Shown here: in pieces, positions 20,419-33,319 of the stretch | Numbering within the stretch: position 1 is the first letter of the stretch | How the letters are laid out: each line of letters begins with the position of its first letter | Source: Larix kaempferi | Taxonomy: Eukaryota; Streptophyta; Pinopsida; Pinales; Pinaceae | Direction: 5' to 3' | DNA length: 64,000 nucleotides | Assembly (NCBI GenBank): GCA_027924585.1 | Contig: BSBM01000096.1 | Location: 5,145,501 to 5,209,500 of the forward strand | Translations under genes and position numbers: made by a program | The notes under the pieces: generated by a model | The model's input: the letters and a program-made list of their open reading frames with translations, nothing else | Databases searched by the model: none | What the model was told of the DNA's origin: nothing

Positions 20419-21890
20419 GTTTATCGGACCTTAATAAAAGAGAAATGAATTATTTGGATTTTTGTAAAGTTTGATTCCTACGATTAAAAAGCTGAGAAAG
20501 AATAATTTTTAGGTCCCCATAGTTTTGACAAGTTAAAATATCATGGAGATTGGAATTGTAGCAAATATTAAGAAACTGTGATCGATTGTGGGTGTACACA
20601 GGGCACTCTAAAAGAAAGTAAGATTCATCGTCAATGCTCATATAATCACATAGCTTGCAATCCTTTCCTCTCATGGTGTTTTAGGAATTGTTCAGCACAC
20701 TATTTCGCTATGAAGCTCATGGGAGTCTATTCTTATCTTGGATATATTAATATTCTTATTTGAATTGGTTAAGACAAAGAGGTACTTTTGATCTTCTAGA
20801 TTAGGATTAATGACTTCCTTGTCTCGTCCCGCATTATTGATTTGAACTTAGATGTGATAGTATTTTTTAGGTTGTTGATATCTTGCAAAGTGGTATTTTC
20901 GTCAATCCCCCAATGATTTAACCAAGCCATGGCGTCCTTATACCAACCTCTCTTTAGCCAAAGATTCCCTTGACTAGAATTTAAAGCAATTTTAGGGAGT
21001 CTATGGTCTGCCATGTTATTTATCTTATTCTTGTACTTCATGTATCTAGACATAGCGATGCTTTTGATGGGGAGAAGACCCACTTCTATAAGGAGAATAG
21101 TATAGGGCGCATTGCTCTTAATTTTGAGGTCATACATGATAAAACGTTTTTGAATTTGCTCAATCTTTCACCAGGATTCTCGAGAGATGTTGCAACCCTA
21201 AACTTCACAACTGTGCAAGACAACAAGAGTGATGAGAGTTTAAAAAATGAACTTATTTTTATCCCACATCACCACATTTGTTGATTTACAATTGTTTTCT
21301 AGGCCAAAATAAGCTTTCCACGCTTCATTAATCCTTTTCTCAATGCTATAGTTCCAATTGAGCTTGTGATGGGTATCAATTGTGATATATTTTTAGGAGG
21401 ACACTTCCTCCAAGTTGTTATTGCCGTACACAAAATTAGTTGCATAAGTGTCTTTCTTTGACTTGATAATCATAACTTTAGTTTTGTCGGTGTTAACATA
21501 CATAACCATGTTAGAGCAGAAATCCTTGAGAATCCTTAATTGATTATCAAGGTCATAGGGGCTCCTTTCCAAAAGAACAATATCATCGGCATAGAGAAGG
21601 AGGATGATGACTATTCTAGCTAAGGTTGTTCCAACACAACCTGCTTCTTCTAAACAAATTTTTAGCTTATCGATGTAAATGCCAAAAAGGGTAGGGGAGA
21701 TGGGGCATCATAGTTTGAATCCAATATTACAATTAATGTCTTTCGACCATCCCTCAGTGCTCTTAAATTTGAAAATGACTTTCTTGTACAACCTTATCAT
21801 GGTAGCTCTCAACTCTAGAGGAACCTTTAGCTCTTCTAATTTATTCCACAAGTTATTTCTACGCACTGTATCAAAAGCTATTAATGTTTA
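20419..21890 (-). pseudogene. LINE-B copy 1, RT and C-terminal region
   Basis: Minus strand. Near 21,600-21,700 it reads CPISPTLFGIYIDKL, EEAGCVGTTLA and the RT catalytic box LLYADDIVLLE, with both Asp residues present. Downstream are the helical region IKSNAPYTILLIEVGLLPIKS (21,137-20,796), then a Cys-containing region CKLCDYMSIDDESYFLLECPVY (20,674-20,450), a C-x2-C...C pattern common at LINE C-termini. Family differs from LINE-A. Frameshifts are present throughout. The 5' part (endonuclease and upstream RT) is missing, as expected from 5' truncation. Confidence 0.8.
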
Positions 21891-23395
21891 TCAGACCTTA
21901 AAAAAGTAGGAAATCACTTGGTTTTCTTTAAAATATTATTTATGTGCTTAAGAGAAGCATTCTTAGATCACCGTAGTTGTGACAAGTTAAAAGGTTAGGA
22001 AGGTCAATAATGTAGAAAATGTTTTCAAATTGCAAATTTAATATGGGTGTACGATGTACATAGGGTATTTTATGATAAAATGATTTCCATCTTATCCCTC
22101 TTAGTGTCACAAAGATGACAAATTCTTTTTCCCACGATGTCGTGGGAATTGTCTAGCGCCTTCATTCACTATGGAGCTTGTGAGAGCTTATTCTTATTTT
22201 AGCAATGCTGATTTTATTCTTTAATCTAGTTAAAGCAATTAGATACCTTTGATCTTTAATATTATCATTCTTCTATAAAGTTACCTCTTCCTCGACTCCC
22301 CAATAATTTAGCCAAGACTTTCCTCGTCTCCTTAATGATTTAACCAAGACTTGGCATCTTTATGCCAACTTCACTTAAGAAATAGGTGGATTTGAATAGA
22401 GTTTGAAGAAATATTAGGGAGTCTCTTCTCTCCCATGTTGTTTATGTTGTTCTTTCACATTATGTACGTAGCCATAGCCATGCTCTCAATGGGGGAGAGA
22501 GTAGCTTCTATGAGGAGAATACGATAGGGTGTATTGCCTTTAATTTTTATATTATGTGCTATACAATTATTTGGATGTGTTCTATCCTTCTCCATGATTC
22601 TCTAGATACGCTGCAACCCCAAACTTCAGACCCATATAAGATAACATGATTAACAAGAGTCTCAAACAAGAGTTTCTTCTTATCCCAAACACTAAGGTTT
22701 ATTGATTTACAATTGTTTTCAAGTCCATAATAATATTTTCACCCTCAATTAATCATTTTCTCAATGCTGTAGTTCCAATTAATATTATGATGAAGATGAT
22801 TCCGAGATATTTGTATGAAGTCACTTCCTACAAGTTGTTGTTGTCATAATGAAATTAGCATAAGTGATCTTTTTGGATTTGTCTATCATAACCTTTGTTT
22901 TGTCAGTGTTAAAAATCATAAGTACTAGAGAAAAAATCCTTGAGAATTTTTAGTTACTTGTTGATATCATAGAGATTCCTTGTCATAAGAACAATATCAT
23001 TCGCATAGAGAAGAAGGATGATGACTGTACCAACTAGAGTCATGGAAACACAACCTGCTTCTTCCAAAAAACCCTTTAACTTGTCAACGTATATACCAAA
23101 AAGGGTAGGTTAAGGGGACAACATTGCTTGAATCCTCTATTACAATTAATTTCTTTTGACCAACCCTCAAAACCCCTAAAATTGACAATAACATTCTTGT
23201 ACAACCTTCTCGCAACAAATCTCAACCCGGAAGGAACTTTTATCTCTTCTAATATATTCCAAATGTTAGTCTTGGGCACCATGTCAATTTTATTTCTAAC
23301 GTCACAAATAAACACAAAAGATTGGTTTTACTATACACACCTCAATAATGGTCCTAAGTATAACAAGGTGACCGATTGTTGAATCATAGCTCATT
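21891..23395 (-). pseudogene. LINE-B copy 2, RT and C-terminal region
   Basis: Second, head-to-tail copy of the same LINE. RT segments: MVPKTNIWNILEEIKVPSGL, LYKNVIVNFRGFEGWSKEI, CNRGFKQCCPL, EEAGCVSMTLVG and YANDIVLM, where the first Asp of the catalytic YADD is Asn. The C-terminal ICHLCD segment is at about 22,120. Both copies end in a similar word (GTTTATCAGACCTTA at 21,886 and a close variant at 20,420), which marks the 3' end of the family. Confidence 0.78.
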
Positions 23396-24544
23396 AATCC
23401 TACTTGGCCCTTTTCTCTTTTCCACGACTTTCTATCCATATGTTGATCTTCTTTTATATAATAATTCCATATAACTTGACTAAAAGAGAGCCAATCATAA
23501 TGATCATATAATTAGAAAATTGTTTTTATCTCTACTTTTAAAAATGAAAACTATGAAGCTTTATATTTAGGATTTAGAAAAATCATATTTAATTGCTAAA
23601 TTGTAAATCGAAATAAAATTATAACACCATGCAAATTTTTTAATTCTTTTGTGTAAAATAAATTATTCATTACTAATTTTTTCTTTATAAAAAATATATT
23701 TTATTTCATATGATTTATGATTTCATATTAAAAAAATAATAAATCATATTAAAAAGATACTAAATGAAATTGGAATTGAAATATGTGAATAGAATTGTAA
23801 TTATTAGTTACAAGTTTTTATAGAAATTATAAAATTATATAAAAATGTAAATATATAAAAAGTGAACTAGAAAGAGAGTTGTAAATGTCTATAAACAATT
23901 GAAGGAAAGGAACACAAAATTCTCGTAAAACTAGTTGGCTTTTAGCATTTGAGATTAAAGAACACAACCCTAAGTGTAAAATTTGTGTTGGGGTGGCATG
24001 ATCTAATTTTTGACAAAATGATACTATTAAGTATAATTGTGAACTAATTAACGACATTATTTCTTAATATAATGAGATTGAAAAATCATTTCTTTAAACA
24101 AGAGAGGATATGGTTGGTATTAAAATATGTTTCTGATTAAATCAAACAATAAGATAACATAAGATAAAAAATAAGTTCTACTACAAATACTTCATAAAAT
24201 TCCAAAAATTCAAAATTATATTTTAGTAATTAATCTATCTCTACTATTTCAGAAATATACATAGGGACCTGACTTCTATAATGCCTAGTGAGTTGATTCA
24301 ACCACAAAACTACTTTTCAAAACACAATAAAGACCCAATATTGTAATAGCTCATGCTCACTGAGCACTTTTGTCTTGACACCATTTGGTTTTGTGTCCAT
24401 ATCACCCTCTGGGCCTTGGCCATGCTACATTGTATGATCCTCCTCTTTCACTCTGATAGCTTCATATCTATATGAACCTATGGATGCATTAGGGTTGGGG
24501 GGGGGGGAGACCAAAGACTACTAAATCCTTTAAACAAATCATAT
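23396..24544. other. AT-rich DNA, no gene seen
   Basis: Highly AT-rich with many stops on both strands. A G-run of about eleven bases occurs near 24,497. No motif or element end was recognised. Confidence 0.5.
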
Positions 24545-25690
24545 CCCAATTGTAATTTTGCTAAACATGGCTTCCAAAATCGCATACTTCTTGTTGTGCC
24601 TCTTCATGAATGCTACAAAATTGCTTTGTTTTTTCCTATGGGCTTCAAGTTGCATGTTAGCATTTAGAACATGCCTATTAATCTCCCAAGTTTCCACAAT
24701 AGATCTATACTACCAATATTCTTTCCAACCTTCCCACTCCTTACAGGTAAACATAATGACTCTTGAGTCTCAGATGTGTGGCAGACATATTGCCTTAAAC
24801 CCCTCCTCAGATCTCTTGTCTCATAAAGAGCACGTTGCAGTGGCAATTAGCCATGACATTGATAAAAACTATACAAGATATTAACAATTCTTCCTAAATC
24901 CAGTATGAAGCCACTCCAAATTCAAATTACTATAGATTCCATTGTTAAATCATTTCCATATTAGAGGATTTAGTTCTTTTCCTCCAAGTGCCTTAAAAAC
25001 CCCAACTTTCAACCTAATTGGAAATAGAGAAAGTTTCAAGAGTAAACCAAGAAGGGATGATCACCCTCCTTGAATCCCTTGCTAGACAAGATACCTCTAG
25101 ATCTTGCTTCCCCATGACTAAATTCAAACAAAAAACACATAACAAAAACAAAGAACTTGTCCTCTATACCTTTTTACCCGCATTTACTTTGCCATCCCAT
25201 CTTGATTTCCATAGAAAAGTTCATTGTGGGTTGAGTGAGTAGTGATTGTACTATTGTCACTCTGATTCATGCCCATTGAAATGTTGGATTTCAAACAAAT
25301 GTCATGGGAGGTGGGATATAAGAAGTCCTCTCCATATTTTATCCTTAATTTTCCAATTTCAACTACCACTTCTTCGTTAAACTTGAAGTCTACCAATGAA
25401 TTATGGGTTTTCAAGTCTTGATAAAACTCAATACTATCATACTTTGTCACTAGCGCTTGTGCCTTTTGAATAATCCTACTCAATTGAAATACTTTTAGCA
25501 TTGTGTGGTAGTGCATGTGTTGGACAATGATTGAAGAATCCCCTACCACTATAATATTATCTATCCCTTTGTTCTTTAACAATTTTAGTCCCCATTATAG
25601 AGAAAATGCATCTACTTCATTGTTAGTGGAAACTCTCATCCCCATGCAAAGACTAATGCCTTATTGGGCCTTAAAAATCATTAAGTTTTG
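24545..25690 (-). pseudogene. RNase H relic with helical tail, LINE-derived
   Basis: From 25,690 down: GISLCMGMRVSTNNEVDAFSL, then LLKNKGIDNIIVVGDSSIIVQ with the third RNase H Asp, and HNSLVDFKFNEE corresponding to the late H/D segment. The first catalytic Asp region is absent. The frame continues to 25,184. Further on (24,740-24,545) a separate open stretch reads WEINRHVLNANMQLEAHRKK, a Lys/Glu-rich probable helix with no known family. One internal TAA near 25,590 and missing N-terminus show it is a fragment. Confidence 0.65.
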
Positions 25691-27005
25691 AAATAATTAT
25701 TATAACAATAAAATATAAAAATATTTGTTTTAAAAAATAAAAGAAATTATTTAAATGCTCAATTTTGACACTTAAGCATCATTTTTATTAGGCCCTACAC
25801 CACGAAGATTAATTTCACTACTATGGGGAGACCACAACCAATGGCATCAAGAACATGGTCAGCCATCACTTTTTAGGATAGCTAATGCATATAAAATTAC
25901 ATCCATTGAAGTATCAAGCAAATAAATATACGAAATGACAAAAACTATGTGTAGAATGATTAGATAATTAATGTATACACAAATTATTTCCACTCACTCA
26001 TGAATTTTTTGACATTGGAGAGGATAAATCTAATCTCATTATCAAGTACAAGGGTGCACTACACTAGTACATCAATTATAAACTTAAGTTTGTATTATTA
26101 ACACAATTTTGGATGCACATAGTTTTTTATATGGGAAAATGTCACACATCAACATCATAGGATCACCTAGTGAAAGTGCCTAATTAGACCTTCCTCAATT
26201 GAAATAGTGAATCCTCTAGTTATGACCTAAATTGTCATGAATTCTTATGTTGTTAAGATGAAATGTAGCCAAGTATGCAAGTGTAATATGAAACTATTCT
26301 ATTCTATCTAACCCTATCTAATCTTATATATATTTTATATTTAAGAGCATTTTGAAGAACCGATTTGATATGAAATAAAGAAAAGGCACAAAGAGCAGGG
26401 AGAAAATTCCACCAAATACCATTGACATAAAATCCAAGGCACATTGTAAGGATCAAGGATAGATTACAAATAATCAAGACAATCAGTCTTCCACATCAAA
26501 ATTTTAGAAATAAATCAAAGGGATAAATATAAAGATAAGGGAAAATAGTCCAACAACTACCATTTTCTCAAAGAGCATACTCTAAAGACCGAGGATAACC
26601 TAGAAATAATCAAGAACATACTTTATTTACACCCAATTCTTAGCAATGAATATGATAAGAAAGCGTAAATATTATAAGAAAGAGAATAGTCCACAAACCA
26701 CAACATCCATACCTACAAGCTTCAAGAAAGACTATGAATGGAGAGAATAGTCCACAACCATCCACAAATTTGTAATGGTATGAAAACATGAGCTAACATT
26801 GTCACTTTATTCAACATATGAAGCTATCTTACAATGAAAAATGAGGGACTATTTGCAAGAGTGAAAATATACCCTTTATAGAAAGTCCTATGACTCTTGG
26901 CCTTCTACCTACATGAGACTTGGACTTACAACTTCTTGGTTCTTGGTATTCCTATCCTATTTGGCTAACCTACTTTGCAGAATTTTTTCCTCATCCCAAT
27001 TAGGA

Positions 27006-27045
<40 letters not shown>

Positions 27046-28146
27046 TATGTGCCACTTTCACGTGAGAGTTTGTCTTCTAGTGCCTACAAACCTAAGAATG
27101 GATTTGGGCACTAGTTTCCCTTATACAATTGTCAGGGTCCTACTCCAACCCCTTTACTTTGAGGATATTGAGGAGTATTTTATTGATGCATAAGGCCATA
27201 TTATTTAAATAATACCTCTTATATAGTTAGTTAATGTAAAATGGTCTCTTTATTAATTAAAACCCACTAGGTTTTCAACTCTCTTTAATAATGAAACCAC
27301 ATCTAGTTAGGGGTTTTGCTATTGATGCACTATATATAGAGTAGAATTTTGCGTAATGTGATAAAGGATTGTTATTGTATTTGGATATCTACCCATAAGA
27401 TGTTTCCCCTCAAAGAGGCATGTGGACACTACTTTATCTTTTGGACATCACTAATACAAGGGTTTCTTCTCAAGTTCTATCTATTTCTCTCTTGCATTTT
27501 CTATTCAACTCTAGCATTCTATCACATTTTGCTATTTTTCTCTGTAATTCTAGGGCGAAGTACATTACAAGTGTTATCAAATCACCTTCTTAGGACAAGC
27601 CCGCACACAAATATTAGTTATTTTTTGTTAAGCTGGTGACATGTTCTTACATATTTAAATAACATAGAGATTTGGATCCTAATTGTCCCTTACAAGAGAC
27701 CCCTCTCAAAAGACTCCTTGTTTCGTGTTGATCGCGGTGGTACCACTCTCTATTTTTTATGGTGGACCCAACCACACCATTGTGGATGAAATACCTCATT
27801 AGACTCCTTGTGAGATGCTGATCCCAGTGGTATCACTTCCTAGCAATCCTTTTGGGAGCACTTGCAGACACCATGGTGACCTGATCGAACACCATGCAGT
27901 TCAATAATAGACTTGAAAAATTGGATGATCAATGTTTCGTTTTCATGCCCCCATTGATCAATCCAACCAACAGATGGGGAGATTTACGAATTCCATGCTT
28001 ATAAATTTCGCCCCATGGGCCAAGACAAATTCATAATAAGAAATGTATGTGCAATTTAAGAAATGAAAAACACAATGAAATTAAAACTCTATCTACACAT
28101 ACATCATGCATAAAGAAGCATATTCATCACATGTAGAAAATAAAAT
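25691..28146. other. Non-coding DNA, possibly LTR of the Tat-like element
   Basis: No coding content. 26,370-26,780 contains several imperfect copies of a block with GAGAATAGTCCACAA-like words. Two imperfect copies of an AGACTCCTTGT...GTGGTA-CAC block lie near 27,710 and 27,800. The right edge (28,147-28,161) reads GAAAGAGGAATG on the minus strand, a possible PPT followed by TG, so the Tat-like 3' LTR may begin here; no second LTR copy is in the window to prove it. Confidence 0.35.
27008..27038. repeat. (TA)n microsatellite
   Basis: About fifteen TA dinucleotides in a row. Confidence 0.95.
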
Positions 28147-28191
28147 CATTCCTCTTTCATATACATCATAATACTTATTTTTTAATTCTTT

Positions 28192-28995
28192 TCAGAGTGA
28201 GAAAAAGGGTTTTAGGTACTTGTCATTGACATGATAATCTAGGGTTTGTCCTTCTAAATTTGCAAGATAAAAGGTATTGGGCGACAACCCTATGTTTTTC
28301 TCAATCACAAAAGGAACAAGCCACAAATGATCAAATTTACCATGCTTTCTAGGGTCCTCATGCCTCCTATCCCACATTACTACTAGATATCCCTTTTCAA
28401 TTTTTCCGTGTTTATCTTTTTTTATCAAACAAAGCTTTCATTTTGTCTTGATTTTCCTTGAAACCTTAGTATACCACAACTCTCTATTCTTGAAGCCACA
28501 CTAGTTGGTTTACTATCCTCTTTATTTGATTTGGTTAAGCTATGAGGTCCTGAAGCATTTTCATGGATGGAAAATCAAGCTGTATTGGTAAGGCCACTTA
28601 TAACCTGTAGAGCAGTTGGAAAGCAGATTTGCCCGTGGACATTTTTGTGGATATCCTATTTTCCCACAGAACATACCTTAACTAAGAGTCCCATGACTTA
28701 TTATTCTAAAAAAATTCCTTTTTATAATCTTCATCAAGTTTTTATTGGGGGATTCAACTTGACCATTTCCTTGAAGGTATTAAGTGGATGAGTCAGTCAA
28801 GAGGATATTAAATTTCTGATAGAAGGAAGTCATCTTGATGGAGTTGAAGCCTTTGGCATTATCAATCTCTATATTTTTTGGACATACAAATATAGACAAG
28901 ATATTCTCTTCAAGGAATTTGATCACTACAAGATCGTTGGCCTTCTTGGTAGGTATTGCTTCCACCCATTTGGAAAAGTAATCGGTTGTAGTCAA
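28192..28995 (-). pseudogene. Tat-like integrase, core and C-terminal parts
   Basis: Core: TTDYFSKWVEAIPTKKA with the first catalytic Asp and EIDNAKGF, where the second Asp is visible (usually SDNGxQF). C-terminal part: VVMWDRRHEDPRKHGKFDHLW and GPFV-like VPFVIEKN, ending HVNDKYLKPFF, the normal end of Tat/Athila-type integrases. The piece between (28,429-28,779), which should carry the catalytic Glu, is frameshifted. Inactive. Confidence 0.78.
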
Positions 28996-29838
28996 GATCC
29001 ACTGATGGTGGTTGCTGGAAGGAGGATGGATTTCCCCAATAAAATATATACCCCAATTTTGGAAATAATATTCAACTTTGATAGGTTTGAGGGGTAGAGC
29101 TAGTAATTTATATTTTCTAGCAAAGGTTTGGTATGGGACACAACTCTTACATACCTATGAATATCAGAGAAAAGGGTAGGCTAGTAGTAACCAACCTTGA
29201 GGTTTTTATGCGGTTTTGTTCTTACAACAAATTTCCTCCACAGATCCCTTCATGCATGTATTTGACTGGTGCGTCCACTTTTCCCTCCAATAGACATTTG
29301 AGCAAAAGACCCTCATGGTTTCTCCAATGTAAATATTTTCCCAAAATGCAATACTTGGAAGCCTTAAGTTTCATATATCTCCTTTGATATTTATATAGTC
29401 ACTGGGGACATGTGCCTATTTCCAACAAGTGTACAATATCCCAAAACTAGTCAGATTGATGATAGTATATATTAAGATAATCATTCACTTCCCCATTCAA
29501 TTCCTCTTCTAGGTCTATATACACCATGTTCACCCCCATTCCTTGTAGGTTAGCCTCTTCCATAAGTCTAGCCAAGTCTTGTCCTTTCACTAACTTGGTG
29601 GGCTTGATCTTAAATCAAACTATTGTATTTTGGTGATCTATTTACCCCATCTCCCTACTGCTTGGGATTGTCATAAGATTTCCTTGACTTTTGCATGTGG
29701 GTTGAAAGAAAAAATTTGTGCCTATAATACATATTCCCTAAAATATTTAAGTGCTTTGACCAACACATAAGCCTAATTTTCCATGATGTTGTATTTTAGT
29801 TCTCCATCTTTCAATGCTTTGCTAAAGAATGCAATAGG

Positions 29839-30078
29839 CTACTCAAATCCATCATCATTATTTTTCAACAAAACTGTAGCTATTATGTGTTTTGATGCAA
29901 AAGGGAAAATCATGAAATCCTTTTTATAGTAAGGGTTGATCAATACTGGGGCCTCTCCCAATGCTCTTTTTATTGCAACAAACTCCTCTTTGGCTTCAGC
30001 ATCCAATCTGATGTGTGCATCTTTTTTCAACTTCTAAGTCATATCTTTAGTTACTTTAGCAAAAGTAGGGATAAATAT
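29839..30078 (-). pseudogene. Tat-like RT end / RNase H start
   Basis: Reads IPTFAKVTKDMT, a stop, then KLKKDAHIRLDAEAKEEFVAIKRAL and PVLINPYYKKDFMI. This is the connection from RT into the canonical RNase H. The natural upstream partner (FLGxxNxLxxxF-type segment) is at 59,830 on the same strand. One stop and truncation at the LTR boundary. Confidence 0.72.
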
Positions 30079-33000
30079 TGTCACGTCTCTTCTATGCCAT
30101 TTTTTTATTATCAAAGATTCTAATAACTAAAATCATTTCCGGGCACATGAAAACTAGTTGTCAATATAGTCTCCTTAGGTGTTATTATGATTGTGTGCAT
30201 TGTACTTCACTATTTCTTATATTAATTTTCACACAAGTGTCAACACTTGATAGCTCCTATAAGCATCCTGGTGTAACCTGCACATCAACATGTTAGTATA
30301 CATAGACAACTCATATGCCAATAAAATGCATAACAACTATTTGGTAAAATAGTTGCAACCAAATAAATTTATGTGCAACATTAGTATTTCAATGAACAAA
30401 CTATATCATAACTCTAATATGTTATTACTATGAAATATACACTTTCAAAGTTTCATGCGAATACAAATATAGTGTAACATAGTTAGATGTTATAATCTAC
30501 ATTACTAACATATTAACTATGTATTAATAATATACTATACTCTAGGATTTACCCTTCTAAGGACCTAGGATTATATAGTATAACCTATGCACTCTCATGT
30601 TCTCCATAAGGGAATCAAGCACATAACAACACTATTATATGGGAATATAATGTAATATATATATTGTAATGTAATATATATAAGGATTGTGCGCATTACC
30701 AGGTCAACACATAGTCGAACCTAGGTCTTATGCGAAACCATACTACACTTCCACGTATAAGTCAACTAACTCAAATGTTTGGTAACGTCGTGATAGTCAT
30801 AGGCCCATTTATATATATTGTATGTTATTTGTAACTATGCACTATTGTTAAAATGCACATAATGTATTAACACAGTGTGACTGTGCTAGACCCATGACTC
30901 TGCCATGTAGACTTCAATGCATGAACCAATGTTTTAAACTCGTTGGGTGCCCTCCTGGAAGGTTACTTCCAAGTTCGACGACATCGTGTTCACCATTCAG
31001 AAATTTAAAACTCCCTCTTGTGTTCCAGCGATCCCATGCTAGCTATCACACGAGGCTATCAACTCTGAAACCCATTGCATTTACCACCTTCTGTTGGTTA
31101 ATAAATTCGAAGGTAATTGTCAACTGTTGATCACGATATGGGTCATCCAGTTGGGAAAAGTGATCACACAGGCACCGTTGATTCCAGTCTAGTTGTTGGC
31201 GCCCATTTCTACGATGTACCATGCCATTAATGGAATGTTGCAACTGGTCTCAGAGGTAACCTCTTCCTCGATCCGGTACCAATGTGTTAAACAAAACCCT
31301 TGCTTCGTTCCGGGCTGCTCATTTATGTTGCGACTGTTTCACCGTAGAGAACCTCTGCTCTGAGAAGAGGGTTCACACCCGAATCAGGGAGAAGGTGCTC
31401 CCAACTGATTCTAAACAGGGTGTGAGGCTTCAATCCGCAACGTGCTAGTGCTTCCACGTAGAACATGTAAGAGATAGTTGTTTTATGTAAAGTTACTTCG
31501 TTTTACCTTATTCGTTTAGTTGTAAAATAAGGCTGTCGGAATAACTTGTCGTGGTTCCTATGCAAGAAAGATGCAACCATGATTTTGTTCCTCGCGTCGG
31601 CCCTATCCCAAAGGTAAGCAGTTATAACGACCTATGCTTTCACCATCAAGTTTTGTACACTGAATTCTTACTGTTCACAACTAACTTCCTGTTTAAAAAT
31701 TTGTAATGCAGGTGCAAAGGATCGCTAAGGTCGCGCTGGGTAAGACCACAGCTGGCTCCACGAATTAGAAAGGAAGAACAGTCTTCGCTGGCCAGGTAAC
31801 CCGTCATCTCCTTGTCCCTCGGGTGAATGCTACCCCGACGGTTAGGGATGGGTTACTTAAGACATTCAATGTTCTCTCCTATATGCAACACGAAATAGAA
31901 AAGGCCCTTGGCCTTGTTCTATTTTGTATACGACTTTGTTTATTTTGTTTAAGGGCTCACTATGGCTTGTAGGTGAATGTAATTATTATTATGTTGAATA
32001 AAGACTTCCTCATTTCTACAATAAATATGTGAATCGTAATCTCTATCAGTAGTAGGATCTATTGAATAAAGACTTATTCTATTTAAATACATTCCATGTA
32101 TCCATATAATATAACTTAAACAAAGATCATGCTATAATGCCTATCTCAGGCTTATATATATTATTTATACTATATCTTTGTCTAACTACTGTACAAAGAA
32201 TGTGTTCATTCCCATAGCAAACATAAACTACAAATACTGAAAGTGTCTCCATTAGATCACAAATATGTACTATATTGCAGAGACATAAAATCTATTTAGG
32301 ATCCATACTCAAATTTTAGTATGATAATATGTTCATGCTTAGATCTGGTAAAACAAACCTTTCAACAGTAAATCAAGAATATACATAAATAAACCCTAAC
32401 CACTGTTTCATAAAAAATACCACATAAATACAACATATAAACTTATCTGTATTCTGATGACCAGTGGAAGCTAGCCACAAACCTCCCATCCTTTGACTAG
32501 CAAGTTCTCCTTGCTTCTAGGCCACCCCCGAGCTGAGTTAACAGTCCCTTTGGTTGAGAGTTTATATTTTAGCTGCCCTTAACTTGTTCCCCATGTTATT
32601 TATAAAAGTTATGCTGCAACATACAACCCAACATCCAACTTAGCGCTCCTGAGCTCCAGGATGCTACAGGGGCTTTTAAGTCTCTTCCATTTAAGAGAAT
32701 CAAACAATCACAGCCTATTCAGAGTAATTGTAGTGCTCCTGCAAGCTTGGGGTAGTTCTCCTACCTGAACACAACCGGTGTTCCAAGATATACCCAGCTG
32801 CTATGATTTCTCTTGTTCTAGTTTAGTTTTGTGCTCCAAAACTGCTCCCATTTCATTGTCTTCATTTGCTCTAGTTATTTTTATCCGCAACTCCCATTTC
32901 TCTCTTGTGTGATAATGATCATGATAATCTATGAATGAGTTCCTCTTTTCTATTTTTATTCTCTTTGGTGTGAATTCTCTTATTTTCTTATTTCTTTAAT

Positions 33001-33243
33001 TTCATTATTCTCCCTAAACTTTTCTTTAGGGTTCACAATTGTCTTCAATAATAATTTCTCATTATTATTTTAATTGACATTTACCCTCCAAACCATAGGG
33101 AACTGTGACTCCCATCTCATTAATGTGTTGGTCCACATGGTCATCAGAAATTAACCTCTCAAATTTCTAATGTCACCTAAGTAAATGAAATAATACTTAG
33201 CAAAATATAAAAAGGGTTAAATTCCATAATTTGGGGTATTACA
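30079..33243 (-). repeat. Chromovirus-like 3' LTR
   Basis: About 3165 bp, TG...CA (plus-strand TGTCACGTCTC...GGTATTACA). Closely similar to 45,210-48,684 along its length up to 32,768, with scattered substitutions (roughly one in ten to one in twenty by eye in segments compared), so an old insertion. It lacks an 816 bp stretch that the other LTR has at 47,107-47,922. No coding content supported. Confidence 0.88.
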
Positions 33244-33255
33244 TTTCCCCTCCCC
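33244..33255 (-). promoter_or_regulatory. Chromovirus-like polypurine tract
   Basis: On the minus strand GGGGAGGGGAAA immediately precedes the 3' LTR start TGTAATACCCC. A long pure-purine run at the right distance and strand. Confidence 0.88.
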
Positions 33256-33319
33256 TTAAGTTTTCACTGTCCTCGGTGTTAAATAGTTTTCAAAACAACA
33301 AAATAACCAAAATCAGTTT

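Larger units (their letters stand above)
28147..30078 (-). mobile_element. Tat-like Gypsy element, integrase-side fragment
   Basis: Minus strand order is RT thumb/RNase H start (30,078-29,839), degraded RNase H region, integrase core (28,995-28,780) and integrase C-terminus (28,428-28,192). The RT side stops abruptly at 30,078, where the chromovirus-like LTR begins. The matching RT end lies at about 59,824, so 28-30 kb and 59.8-63.3 kb are probably two halves of one old element pushed apart by later insertions. Confidence 0.72.

Noticed and set aside
24490-24510. G-quadruplex regulatory site
   Set aside because: A single G-run without three partner runs nearby; more likely a homopolymer slippage tract.
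27349-27639. Plus-strand 96-codon hydrophobic frame
   Set aside because: AT-rich stretch rich in TTT/TTC codons giving an artificial membrane-like peptide; no start context or homology recognised.
27690-27850. Plus-strand primer-binding sites (GTGGTACCAC, GTGGTATCAC)
   Set aside because: Short partial matches only, not preceded by an LTR CA end with a partner LTR.
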